Of a DNA stretch of 64,000 nt, positions 26,005 to 35,624 are shown one piece after another; positions within the stretch are counted from its first letter, which is position 1; each line of letters opens with the position of its first letter. The DNA comes from Serratia bockelmannii (GTDB lineage: Bacteria; Pseudomonadota; Gammaproteobacteria; Enterobacterales; Enterobacteriaceae), in assembly GCF_008011855.1 (NCBI RefSeq), contig NZ_VOUX01000032.1:62001-126000 (forward strand). The letters are read 5' to 3'. Made by a program: the position numbers and the translations under genes. The notes below the pieces were generated by a model. The model was not told where the DNA came from and did not search any database. It saw nothing but the letters and a program-made list of their open reading frames with translations.

Positions 26005-26760
26005 TTCTCAGGTTCCTGTAGAGAGTTTTTAAATAAAAGAACAGCACATCTAAATCCCCCGCGGCGGCGGCAACGCCATGTCGCCGTCCGTGCGGTTGGA
26101 GCCAGATCCTTTTGCTCTGGGCAATACGCCGACATCCGTTATTTATGAGAAATAACGAGATTTGGAAAATCGACAATGGATTTTCTGGTAAATAAAATAC
26201 GAGTTTTACGTGTGGCGTGTTGCTGGGAATATTCTTGCAAATAATAGTATTGCTTGGAAATAGATTTTATTAAATTAAGTCAAATTCAGAATATAAAACC
26301 AAAAGGAAAAAGAAACATATTTGCTTTAAAATCAATAGATCGTATACAAATATTATCCAGTATAAATCACTATATAAATAACGATATGCGAGATATTAGA
26401 TCGGGGGAAATAGGGTGATACCTACAATTCACAATATTGTTTTGCTAATATCGCCCTTAGGCAGCAGATGATGCATTTCCCTTTAGAAACAAAATATAAA
26501 ACATAATTCATTGTTTTTATTGTTGTTTCATGGTTTTTTGTTCACGAGAGATTGGGTTTCTTATTCGCGTTTAGTTCGCGTTTAAGCCTAATTGATTAAC
26601 AATTAAATAACAATTACACCGGTAGTGAATTATCCTATCGCATTGCGGTATAGGGATTTTTCACCGTCTAACCCATTTTGATTAATCAAATTAAGGCATG
26701 TGCTGCTGCCGTTCGCCACATAATGATGACCTAAGTGACAATTAAAGGATTATAAACGGA
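26005..26760. promoter_or_regulatory. AT-rich divergent control region of the fimbrial locus
   Basis: A 756-bp gap between the major pilin (leftward) and a lipoprotein gene (rightward). From about 26150 to 26700 it is strikingly AT-rich compared with the surrounding sequence, a typical H-NS or Lrp target. Dam sites GATC occur at 26106, 26338 and 26399. A perfect 14-bp palindrome TTTGATTAATCAAA lies at 26677-26690, about 70 bp upstream of the lipoprotein start. I found no convincing ORF and no recombinase-type invertible repeat. A PapI/FaeA-like gene at 28363 makes methylation-dependent control a reasonable hypothesis. Confidence 0.6.
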
Positions 26761-27174
26761 ATGATAACGATGATTAATGCTTGCAGCGGGCGCCGCTGGA
26801 TGGGTTTGGCTATATTTCTGCTGTCTTTTATGGCGCTTTCTGGCTGTGCGGGCGGGAGCAAGACAAAACTGAATTCCGTGAAAAAAATCTCACAGAATAA
26901 TCCTAATGATAAATCTGATGAGCAACGCATCGCACTTTGTCAGCAACGGGTTAATTCATTAAAGAATATTAATCCGCAAAGTTACCAAAAACGCATCGCC
27001 TATTTTAACGGCCTTCTTTCCAACGCCTCCGGATATGCCGGGGTACGCGGCAACGTGGATGAGAGTACCCGTAAAGCGATAGATGCTCTTTATCAATATA
27101 AAACCGAGAAATTCTGCGCCGACGTCGAGCATGAGCTGATGTCCGATCTGTCCAGCCGGGTTGAGAATCTGTAG
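26761..27174 (+). CDS. Putative outer-membrane lipoprotein, fimbria-associated
   Basis: A 137-residue protein with a type II signal peptide: hydrophobic core GLAIFLLSFMAL and lipobox LSGC with Cys29. The mature part is charged and helical, with RIALCQQRVNSLKNINPQSY and two further cysteines; no family is recognised. Codon and base composition at its start is more AT-rich than the downstream genes. It ends two bases before the FKBP-like gene, so the two are co-transcribed, divergent from the fimbrial operon. It may assist envelope steps of fimbrial biogenesis, but that is only inferred from position. The Shine-Dalgarno (AAAGGA) is somewhat distant. Confidence 0.75.
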   Translation: MITMINACSGRRWMGLAIFLLSFMALSGCAGGSKTKLNSVKKISQNNPNDKSDEQRIALCQQRVNSLKNINPQSYQKRIAYFNGLLSNASGYAGVRGNVDESTRKAIDALYQYKTEKFCADVEHELMSDLSSRVENL

Positions 27175-27176
27175 CC

Positions 27177-28325
27177 ATGAAGCGATGCGCGCAGGGATGG
27201 GCGATGGTTCTTTTGCTGTTAGCGGCGAGCGGGGCCGCTTGCGCCGCCGATGACGGCATTCCCGCGCTGTTGAAGTTTGCCGAACAACGGCAGGCGCCTC
27301 CGGCCGCGCCCAGGGAAGAAACCGTGCGTAAATCGGCGCCCGCACCGGTCACCAAACCGGCCACCAAACCGGCCGCCATCGTCGGGGCAGACAGCGTTCG
27401 TTTAACGTCGCTGAAGCAGTCTTTGCAACAACAGGCGGAGAAAATCCGTCAGTTGGAGCGGCAGTTGGCGGCGGCTCAGGCCGCGGCGGCGGCGAAACGG
27501 GAGCGGGTCGTCGTCGATATTCGGCCGCTGGCCGATGCCCTGAAGGGATTGCGGCAAGCCGTTGCGCCGGTGCCAGAGGTGGGCGCATTGGCCGCTTCGC
27601 TCACGCGGGCCGAACAGCGCAGCGCAAGTTTGGCGGCGCAACTGGCACAGCAGCAGCAGCGGGTAGAGACCTTGCTGGCCGAACGGCAGCAGGCGGCCAA
27701 GCCACCCGTGCTGGCCAGTGAGGCGGACAAGCTGGCATATGCCGCCGGCGTGTCGCTCGGGCGCGACATTCTGCATCTGCAGCAGGAGAACCGGCGCGCG
27801 GGGCTGGAGGCGGAGAGTCCGCTGTTGTTGGCGGGCATCGCCGATACCCTGGCCGGGCAGTTGCGGCTGGATGAGGCCGCCATCGACAGCGCGCTGCGCA
27901 CGGCGCATCAGCGCTTGCAGCAGGCGCAGCAGACGCAGGCTCCGCCTCTGGACGGTAAAGACTATCTGGCCGCTTTTACCCGCCAGGAGGGCGTCAAGCA
28001 GGATGCGCTCGGTTTCTACTACCGGGTGGACTATGCCGGCAGCGGGGCGATCGGCGCCGACGATCGGGTAGATATCGTGGTGCGCGAAAGCCTGACCGAC
28101 GGGCGGGTGGTCAAAGACATGGAGCTGGCGGGGACGGTGATCTCACAGCCGTTGACGCGCTATCCGCCGCTGTTTCGCGCCGCTATCGAGAAGCTGCAGC
28201 GCCACGGCTCGATCACGCTGGTGGTGCCGCCGGCGCTGGCGTACGGCAAACAGGGCAGCCCGCCGGCGATCCCCCCGAATGCCACCATGATTTACACCCT
28301 GCGCATCGCTGACGTGCAGCCGTGA
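27177..28325 (+). CDS. FKBP-type peptidyl-prolyl isomerase-like periplasmic protein
   Basis: A 382-residue secreted protein. The signal peptide ends near ACAA-DD (residue 24), and a Pro/Ala-rich linker (40-70) and coiled coil (75-170) follow. A Mip/FkpA-type N-terminal dimerisation domain (182-275; DKLAYAAGVSLGRDI) precedes the FKBP domain (280-380), which ends PPALAYGKQG and IPPNATMIYTLRI. The FKBP Phe-Asp pair is replaced by VK in DGRVVKD and the active-site GW is absent, so isomerase activity may be lost while chaperone activity could remain. It lies two bases after the lipoprotein gene and upstream of a FaeA-like regulator. A role in pilin folding is inference from context. Confidence 0.85.
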   Translation: MKRCAQGWAMVLLLLAASGAACAADDGIPALLKFAEQRQAPPAAPREETVRKSAPAPVTKPATKPAAIVGADSVRLTSLKQSLQQQAEKIRQLERQLAAAQAAAAAKRERVVVDIRPLADALKGLRQAVAPVPEVGALAASLTRAEQRSASLAAQLAQQQQRVETLLAERQQAAKPPVLASEADKLAYAAGVSLGRDILHLQQENRRAGLEAESPLLLAGIADTLAGQLRLDEAAIDSALRTAHQRLQQAQQTQAPPLDGKDYLAAFTRQEGVKQDALGFYYRVDYAGSGAIGADDRVDIVVRESLTDGRVVKDMELAGTVISQPLTRYPPLFRAAIEKLQRHGSITLVVPPALAYGKQGSPPAIPPNATMIYTLRIADVQP

Positions 28326-28362
28326 GCGGGGTGCTCAGCAGTAACCACTCAGGAGGAATGCT

Positions 28363-28650
28363 ATGGCCAAGGCGCCGAAAACGTTTGAAAGCAGAAAATC
28401 GCTGATGCTGAATGTGTTGCAAGGGTTGTGCAGGGAGCGTGTGGAAGGATCCGGGGGCCATCATCCCCCGCCGGAACAGTGGCCGAAGACGCGCGAGCTG
28501 GCGGATAAATGCGGCGAAAATATTTATACCACCCGCACCCTGCTGCTGGCGCTGGAAAAGGAGGGCAAGGTTCACTGCACCCACCGCAGCATCAACAATT
28601 CTCTCCGTTGGTACAGCTGCGACGAACAGGCAGCGATAAAAAAAGAGTGA
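28363..28650 (+). CDS. PapI/FaeA-like fimbrial transcriptional regulator
   Basis: A 95-residue protein whose centre, TRELADKCGENIYTTRTLLL followed by ALEKEGKVHC, matches the small winged helix of PapI/FaeA-type regulators. In those proteins the recognition helix contacts Lrp-bound DNA near GATC methylation sites. The ending NNSLRWYSC is like the PapI wing. The start is marked by a strong AGGAGG six bases upstream. It is the third gene of the rightward set that faces the fimbrial operon, 37 bp after the FKBP-like gene. It could control phase-variable expression of the neighbouring fimbria; this rests on family resemblance and context. Confidence 0.75.
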   Translation: MAKAPKTFESRKSLMLNVLQGLCRERVEGSGGHHPPPEQWPKTRELADKCGENIYTTRTLLLALEKEGKVHCTHRSINNSLRWYSCDEQAAIKKE

Positions 28651-28710
28651 TTCGACCTTGGTGGTCGCTTTTGACTATTCCCACAGCCAATCATTAATTA
28701 AATTTATCAT

Positions 28711-28735
28711 TTGACGGGGCGTTTCGCTCCGTCAA
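28711..28735. terminator. Hairpin downstream of the PapI/FaeA-like gene
   Basis: TTGACGGGGCG and CGCTCCGTCAA form an 11-bp stem with one mismatch and a three-base loop, 60 bp after the regulator stop. The following sequence is pyrimidine-rich but without a continuous T-run, so terminator strength is uncertain. Confidence 0.45.
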
Positions 28736-28841
28736 TCCTCCCTCTTCGTTCACTGCCATCCGCACAGCCATTGCTAAGATGTTTTTTGCGGCCATATACT
28801 TATCGCTCAGACGGGAACAGGTGTAGGGAGCCGGCATCGTA

Positions 28842-29519
28842 ATGAAGGAAAAGAAAGACATACTGAGATTGGATGATATTCATTATCAAATAGACAGCCA
28901 GGTGATCCTGGATTCCGTCTCTTTCACGCTGGGTGAAGGTGAGTTCAAACTGATCACCGGGCCTTCCGGCTGCGGGAAAAGCACCCTGCTGAAAATCATC
29001 TCTTCCTTAATGGATCCGACCAGCGGAAAGCTCTATTTCGACGGCCAGGCGATCGACGAGATGTCGCCGGAGGCGTATCGCAAGCAGGTCTCTTACTGCT
29101 TTCAGACGCCGTCACTGTTCGGCAATACGGTTTACGACAATCTGGCGCTGCCCTACCAGATCCGTCAACAGCCGCCGGCCGAGCGAAAAATGAAGGCCGA
29201 TCTGGCGCGTTTCGGCCTGCCGGAGGCGATGCTGACCAAAAGCATCAATGAACTGTCCGGCGGGGAGAAGCAGCGCGTGTCCCTGATCCGCAACCTGCAG
29301 TTTATGCCGCGGGTGCTGTTGCTCGATGAGATCACCAGCGCGTTGGACGAGGAAAATAAGCGCAACGTCAACGAAATAGTGCATCAACTGGTGGCGGAAC
29401 ACCGGCTGGCGGTGCTGTGGGTGACGCACGATACCGAAGAGATAGCGCATGCGGACGAGGTGATCACCCTGCGCGCGCATGGCGCCGAGCAACAGGAGCA
29501 ACAGCATGAATCAGCATAA
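28842..29519 (+). CDS. fetA: Iron export ABC transporter ATP-binding protein FetA
   Basis: A 225-residue ABC ATPase: Walker A GPSGCGKST near residue 40, Q-loop YCFQTPSLF, signature LSGGEKQR, Walker B VLLLDEITSALD and the switch His in VTHDTEE. It agrees with E. coli FetA (YbbL), the ATPase of an iron exporter protecting against iron and peroxide stress. It overlaps fetB by 14 bp. The ATG at 28842 has GGGAG about 12 bases upstream, a loose spacing. No Fur box was noted before it. Confidence 0.92.
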   Translation: MKEKKDILRLDDIHYQIDSQVILDSVSFTLGEGEFKLITGPSGCGKSTLLKIISSLMDPTSGKLYFDGQAIDEMSPEAYRKQVSYCFQTPSLFGNTVYDNLALPYQIRQQPPAERKMKADLARFGLPEAMLTKSINELSGGEKQRVSLIRNLQFMPRVLLLDEITSALDEENKRNVNEIVHQLVAEHRLAVLWVTHDTEEIAHADEVITLRAHGAEQQEQQHESA

Positions 29520-30279
29520 CATCACCAACGAATCCTTGGGCTTGTCGATGGTGCTGGTGGTGGTCGCCATCCTGATCAGCCACCGGGAAAAACTGGCGCT
29601 GGAAAAGGACATTATCTGGAGCATCTGCCGCGCGGTGGTGCAGCTGATCATCGTCGGCTACGTGCTGAAGTATATTTTCGACCTGGATAACGCCGTTCTC
29701 ACCGTGTTGATGGTGCTGTTCATCTGCTATAACGCGGCCTACAACGCCAAGAAACGCAGCAAGTACATCGAACACGCGTTCGTGACGTCGTTTATCGCCA
29801 TTACCACCGGCGCGGTGCTGACGCTGGCGGTGCTGGTATTGACCGGCTCCATCGAGTTTACGCCGATGCAGGTGATCCCCATCTCCGGGATGATCGCCGG
29901 TAACGCCATGGTGGCGGTGGGGCTGTGCTACACCAACCTCGGCCAGCGTTTCAAAGGCGAGCAGCAGAAGATTCAGGAGATGCTCAGCCTGGGGGCTACG
30001 CCCAAGTTCGCGTCGGCGGCGCTGATCCGCGACAGCATCCGTGCTTCGCTGATCCCGACCGTGGACTCGGCGAAAACCGTTGGGCTGGTCAGCTTGCCGG
30101 GCATGATGTCCGGGCTGATCTTTGCCGGTATCGATCCGGTGAAAGCGATCAAATACCAGATTATGGTGACCTTCATGCTGCTTTCTACTGCCAGCCTGTC
30201 AACCATCATCGCCTGCTATTTGGCCTACCGTAAGTTTTACAACGAGCGCCACCAGCTGGTGGTCGGCAACCTGAAGTAA
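29506..30279 (+). CDS. fetB: Iron export ABC transporter permease FetB
   Basis: A 257-residue UPF0014-family membrane protein with about seven helices. The conserved motifs CRAVVQLIIVGYVLKYIF, PISGMIAGNAM and LGATPKFASAALIRDSIRASLIPTVD are typical of FetB (YbbM). The start at 29506 inside the 3' end of fetA has AGGAG upstream; translation is probably coupled. Together with FetA it exports cytosolic iron in E. coli. It ends 10 bp before a strong terminator. Confidence 0.93.
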   Translation: MNQHNITNESLGLSMVLVVVAILISHREKLALEKDIIWSICRAVVQLIIVGYVLKYIFDLDNAVLTVLMVLFICYNAAYNAKKRSKYIEHAFVTSFIAITTGAVLTLAVLVLTGSIEFTPMQVIPISGMIAGNAMVAVGLCYTNLGQRFKGEQQKIQEMLSLGATPKFASAALIRDSIRASLIPTVDSAKTVGLVSLPGMMSGLIFAGIDPVKAIKYQIMVTFMLLSTASLSTIIACYLAYRKFYNERHQLVVGNLK

Positions 30280-30286
30280 CGCCATG

Positions 30287-30316
30287 AAAAACGGCCTCCG
30301 CGGAGGCCGTTTTTTT
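30287..30316. terminator. Bidirectional terminator fetB / iolI
   Basis: A perfect palindromic stem ACGGCCTCCG/CGGAGGCCGT (30291-30310) is flanked by As on the left and a seven-T run on the right (30310-30316). It ends fetAB and, on the other strand, the iolT-iolI transcript, whose stop codon overlaps the T-run. Confidence 0.92.
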
Positions 30317-31151
30317 ACCCTTGCAGCAGGGCGATGCTCTGGCGGATTTCCCGTTCGATATCCACCTCGCTCCAGCTGTCCAGTTGTGAAGAGAAGGGCT
30401 CGAAGGTATAGACGCCGGTGTAGCCCAGGCGTTCGAGGTTCTGTACCTGGCGGCGGCTCTCTAGCCGATCGCCCTCGCTCAGCATAATGCGCTCTTCGTC
30501 GCTCAACGTGCCTTTATCCCGCCCGTCCTCCACGCCGGACAGATGCACCAGGCCGATCTGCGCCACCTGGATCTGCGCGTCGAAGTCGGCTTGCGTCACG
30601 CCGCTCAGATAGTGGTGGAACGTATCGAGCACGATACGGTACGGCGCGCCCGAGTCGCGGATGAGCGCCTGGGTCAGCAGCGACGATCGCAACGAGCTGA
30701 TGCCGAAGCCCAACGGTTCGACGTATCCCTGTACGCCATAGCGCGCAAACAGCGGTGCCAGCAGCCGCAACGCGGCGAGGGTGTCGTCGCGTTTTTGCTG
30801 CTCGCTGCGCGTGTCGTCGGCGCTGCAGTGCGGGCACAGCACCAGCGCCCGGCTGTGGATGGCCTGCGCCTGCGCCAGCAACGCTTCGGCGCGCTGCTGC
30901 AGCGCCGCCGGGTCATCCATCAGATTGAACATGCCGAGGGCGTTGATCGTGACGATTTCAATGCCGTATTGCGCGGCGAGCGCGTTGAGCTGCGCGTCGC
31001 TCAGATCGTCGGTCACCTTGCCGCTGGGCATGTCGTTGCGCAGCTCAACTTTGCTGAGCCCGCAGCGTTTCACCAGGCGGAAAAAATGGTCCAGATTGAG
31101 ATTCGGCGCGATCTTGCGGTTAATGCAGAAGCGGTCCAGCGCAATGTTCAT
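30315..31151 (-). CDS. iolI: Inosose isomerase IolI-like TIM-barrel protein
   Basis: A 278-residue xylose-isomerase-like TIM barrel. Metal ligands expected of the family are visible: Glu in GYVEPLGFG, Asp/His in VLDTFHHYLSG, His in VHLSGVED and Glu in YTFEPFSS. It resembles Bacillus IolI, which interconverts 2-keto-myo-inositol and 1-keto-D-chiro-inositol. The second ATG (31151) is preferred over 31157 because GGAG then sits eight rather than two bases upstream. It lies 31 bp after iolT on the same strand, inside a complete inositol regulon. The exact epimerisation is inferred. Confidence 0.82.
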   Translation of the reverse strand: MNIALDRFCINRKIAPNLNLDHFFRLVKRCGLSKVELRNDMPSGKVTDDLSDAQLNALAAQYGIEIVTINALGMFNLMDDPAALQQRAEALLAQAQAIHSRALVLCPHCSADDTRSEQQKRDDTLAALRLLAPLFARYGVQGYVEPLGFGISSLRSSLLTQALIRDSGAPYRIVLDTFHHYLSGVTQADFDAQIQVAQIGLVHLSGVEDGRDKGTLSDEERIMLSEGDRLESRRQVQNLERLGYTGVYTFEPFSSQLDSWSEVDIEREIRQSIALLQG

Positions 31152-31182
31152 GGGCATGACTCCAGCGGTCAGGGTTGAGAGA

Positions 31183-32625
31183 TCAGGATTTGCCGTTTTC
31201 CAGCGGCAGCGGCTTGCCGTCGGGCAGGGATTGGCGGTGGCGTTTGGCCATCACCACCTGCTCCATTTTTTCCAGTGAGACGCCTTTGGTTTCCGGAATA
31301 TAGCGGCCGATAAACCAGTAGCTGAACAGACAGCAGGCGGCGAAGATCCACATCGGGAAGGCGCCGTGGAAATGCGAGAACAGGTAAGGGTGGTCGTTGA
31401 TCATCGGGAACGACTGCGACACCGCGAAGTTGGCGACCCACATGCAGCCGACGGCGATGCTCATCCCCTGCGCGCGCATGCGGTTCGGGAAGATTTCCGA
31501 CACCAGCACCCAGGCGCCGACGCCCCAGGACAGCGCATAGAACACCATGAAGAACAGCATGCCGAACAGCGCGAAATAGCCGGTGGCCTGGGTGTAGAGC
31601 GCGTACGAGGTGAGCAGCAGGCCGGCGATGGCGCCCAGCGTGCCGTAACGCATCAGCGGAATGCGGCCCATGCGATCCATCAGCATGGCGCCGATGACCG
31701 AACCGACCAGCTGCAGCACGCCGATCCAGATGGTCTGGAACAGCGCTTCCTGCGCGTTTTCGGTGACGGTTTTCAGCACTACGGGCGCGTAGTACATCAT
31801 CACGTTGACGCCGGTGACCTGCTGTAACATGGCGATCATGCAGCCGACGAACAGGATAAACCGCACCCGCACATCGCCGTAGTTCAGCTTCCGGTGCTGT
31901 TGCTGTTGATCCTGCTGCAGCGAGTCTTTGATTTCTTTCAGCAGATTCTGCGCGTGGGCGGCGTTGGAGACCTTGGTCAACATCGCCAGCGCCTGATCGT
32001 CGCGGCCCATCATCACGTTCCAGCGCGGCGATTCAGGAATGACGAACACCAGGATGCAGAACAGAATGCAGGGGATCACGCCCGAGGCGAACATCCAGCG
32101 CCAGCCCATTTCCACCAGCCAGGCTTCGCTGGCGAGGCTGGCGATTTTGAAGTTGACGTAGAAAATCACGATCTGGCCAAAGACGATGGCGAATTGCTGC
32201 ATGCTGAGCGCCCGCCCGCGCATGTCTTTCGGCGACACCTCCGACATGTACATCGGCGACACGGTGGCGGCAATGCCGACCGCCAGCCCGCCGATGATGC
32301 GGTAGATGACGAACCAGGTGAAGGTCGGGGCCAATGCGGCGCCGACGGCGGACACGGTGAACAGCAGCGCCGCCAGCATCAGCGCCTTTTTGCGGCCCCA
32401 GCGCGCCGCCAGCGGCCCGGCGGCGAAGGCGCCGACCACGCAGCCGATCACCACGTTGGAGACGGCCCAACCGGTTTCGGCCGGGCTGAGACTGAAATAG
32501 GTTTTCAACGCTTCGATCGCGCCGGAGATCACGGCGGTATCGTAGCCGAACAGAATGCCGCCCAGGGCGGCGATGCCGCAAATTCGCAATATGTAGCCGG
32601 TATTGTGCTTACGCTGATATGACAT
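31183..32625 (-). CDS. iolT: MFS myo-inositol transporter (IolT-like)
   Basis: A 480-residue sugar-porter family permease with twelve hydrophobic helices. The signatures are ALGGILFGYDTAVISGA, RWGRKKALM, GVNVMMYYAP, DRMGRIPLM and the C-terminal PETKGVSLE. It is closest in pattern to proton-driven inositol and xylose transporters, and its location opposite iolA in an inositol cluster supports myo-inositol as substrate. GGAG sits six bases before the ATG. It is divergent from iolA and co-directional with iolI. Confidence 0.87.
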   Translation of the reverse strand: MSYQRKHNTGYILRICGIAALGGILFGYDTAVISGAIEALKTYFSLSPAETGWAVSNVVIGCVVGAFAAGPLAARWGRKKALMLAALLFTVSAVGAALAPTFTWFVIYRIIGGLAVGIAATVSPMYMSEVSPKDMRGRALSMQQFAIVFGQIVIFYVNFKIASLASEAWLVEMGWRWMFASGVIPCILFCILVFVIPESPRWNVMMGRDDQALAMLTKVSNAAHAQNLLKEIKDSLQQDQQQQHRKLNYGDVRVRFILFVGCMIAMLQQVTGVNVMMYYAPVVLKTVTENAQEALFQTIWIGVLQLVGSVIGAMLMDRMGRIPLMRYGTLGAIAGLLLTSYALYTQATGYFALFGMLFFMVFYALSWGVGAWVLVSEIFPNRMRAQGMSIAVGCMWVANFAVSQSFPMINDHPYLFSHFHGAFPMWIFAACCLFSYWFIGRYIPETKGVSLEKMEQVVMAKRHRQSLPDGKPLPLENGKS

Positions 32626-33181
32626 GTGTTGCTCCGATTTTTATCCTGGCTTCCGTCCGCACGGTCGGGGTGTCGGGAAGAGGGCGAGCGGAAGGGTGTG
32701 AACCGTGCCTGTCATCAAGGCGATGTCGTCGATAAATGCTGGAACAAACAAGAACATTTATTTCATAATTAGTGAATAATGGAATATTGATTTTTAGATC
32801 CAGTTCAAAAAAAACCGTCACCTCTGCGCCAGGCGCCTTGGGCGTTCGGGGGCGGACGGTAACGACGGCAGAGCAGGCTCAGTGCGGGTTTTCTGTAGCA
32901 AAGTCAGTGTGTATTAGCTCTGTTTTCTCCGCCGCTGTTGTGCTTTCCCTGGCACGGCAATGAAAGCGCCAATCCGATCGACACCGCAAAATTGCGACCT
33001 CACGCACTAAAAACAAATTTTTCAAAACAATTTATTTGAAACTTTTTTTTCAATGAAATAGAGTTTGCTGCATCCGGTCAGGATTTAGCCGGCTTGCCGA
33101 CGGAGTTTGGCGAGCGGGACGATTAACGCCGCGCCGCCTGTGAGTGGCCTGGCGACAGCGGACTTGAAAAGAGGGCGTGAC
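32626..33181. promoter_or_regulatory. Divergent promoter region iolT / iolA
   Basis: A 556-bp gap. An AT-rich stretch at about 33005-33062 holds GAAAC-T8-CAATGAAATAG, an imperfect GAAA/TTTC repeat like those in front of iolR, iolC and iolD, so it is a candidate IolR operator. No ORF with coding character was seen. Confidence 0.5.
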
Positions 33182-34687
<1,506 letters not shown>

Positions 34688-34707
34688 GCGCTGTCATATT
34701 CAGGCCA

Positions 34708-34737
34708 GGCCGTTGCTCCTTCGGGGCAGCGGCCTTT
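34708..34737 (+). terminator. Intercistronic hairpin between iolA and iolB
   Basis: GGCCGTTGCTCC and GGGGCAGCGGCC form a 12-bp stem (two G-U pairs) with a TTC loop, followed by only three Ts. It resembles a weak terminator or an mRNA stabiliser that would lower or separate iolB expression from iolA. Confidence 0.5.
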
Positions 34738-34764
34738 GCACGGGTCATTAACAGGAGAATCGAG

Positions 34765-35586
34765 ATGTCTTCACTGCTTGCCAAATGTCAGACGCCGAAT
34801 GCCGAGGGGCGTATTCAGCACGTGACGCCGGAAAATGCCGGTTGGCGCTATGTCGGCTTTGACGTTTACCGCCTGGCCGCCGGGCAGTCGCTGCAGCTTG
34901 AGTGCGGCGACCAGGAACTGTGCCTGGTGCTGGTTGCCGGTATCGCCTCCGTCGCCACGCTGCGCGCCGAATACCCGCATATCGGTAAACGCATGAGCCC
35001 GTTCGAACGTACGCCGCCTTACGCGGTGTATGTGCCGCACCACGATCGCATCGACGTGCGGGCAGAAACCGATCTGGAGCTGGCGGTGTGCAGCGCACCC
35101 GGCAGCGGCCACCTGCCTTCACGGCTGATTACGCCGGCGGATATCGGCGTGGAGCGGCGCGGCAAGGGGCGTAACCAGCGGTTGGTGCATAACATTCTGC
35201 CGGACAGTGAGCCGGCCGACAGTCTACTGGTGGTGGAGGTTTACACCGACGAGGGCAATACCAGCTCCTACCCGAGCCACAAGCACGATCAAGAAGACTC
35301 ACCGCACGAAACCTATCTCGAAGAGACGTACTATCACCGCATACAGCCGGAGCAGGGGTTCTGCATGCAGCGCGTCTATACCGACGATCGCACGCTCGAT
35401 GAGTGCATGCCGGTCTACAATCGTGACGTGGTGAAAGTGCCGCGCGGTTATCACCCGGTGGCGACCCTGGCGGGTTACGACAACTATTACCTCAACGTGA
35501 TGGCCGGGCCGGTGCGGCAGTGGAAATTCACCTGGGAAAAAGACCACGCCTGGATTAACGGCGACGGCTATCCCGCCGCGCAATAA
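34765..35586 (+). CDS. iolB: 5-deoxy-glucuronate isomerase
   Basis: A 273-residue double-cupin enzyme that isomerises 5-deoxy-D-glucuronate to 2-deoxy-5-keto-D-gluconate in the inositol pathway. Family marks are RGKGRNQRLVHNILPD, YPSHKHDQEDSPHETYLEETYYHRI with the metal-binding His/Glu set, and YHPVATLAGYDNYYLNVMAGP. AGGAG is well placed before the ATG. It is downstream of iolA and closed by a terminator nine bases after its stop. Confidence 0.95.
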   Translation: MSSLLAKCQTPNAEGRIQHVTPENAGWRYVGFDVYRLAAGQSLQLECGDQELCLVLVAGIASVATLRAEYPHIGKRMSPFERTPPYAVYVPHHDRIDVRAETDLELAVCSAPGSGHLPSRLITPADIGVERRGKGRNQRLVHNILPDSEPADSLLVVEVYTDEGNTSSYPSHKHDQEDSPHETYLEETYYHRIQPEQGFCMQRVYTDDRTLDECMPVYNRDVVKVPRGYHPVATLAGYDNYYLNVMAGPVRQWKFTWEKDHAWINGDGYPAAQ

Positions 35587-35595
35587 GCGCCTGAG

Positions 35596-35617
35596 GCCCG
35601 GCTTGCCGGGCTTTTTT
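35596..35617 (+). terminator. Rho-independent terminator of iolB
   Basis: GCCCGG (35596-35601), four-base loop, CCGGGC (35606-35611), then six Ts. It separates iolB from the convergent iolR. Confidence 0.9.
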
Positions 35618-35624
35618 GTCAGCC

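Noticed and set aside
26005-26760. Invertible promoter element for the fimbria
   Set aside because: No FimB/MrpI-like recombinase and no pair of long inverted repeats flanking the region were found.
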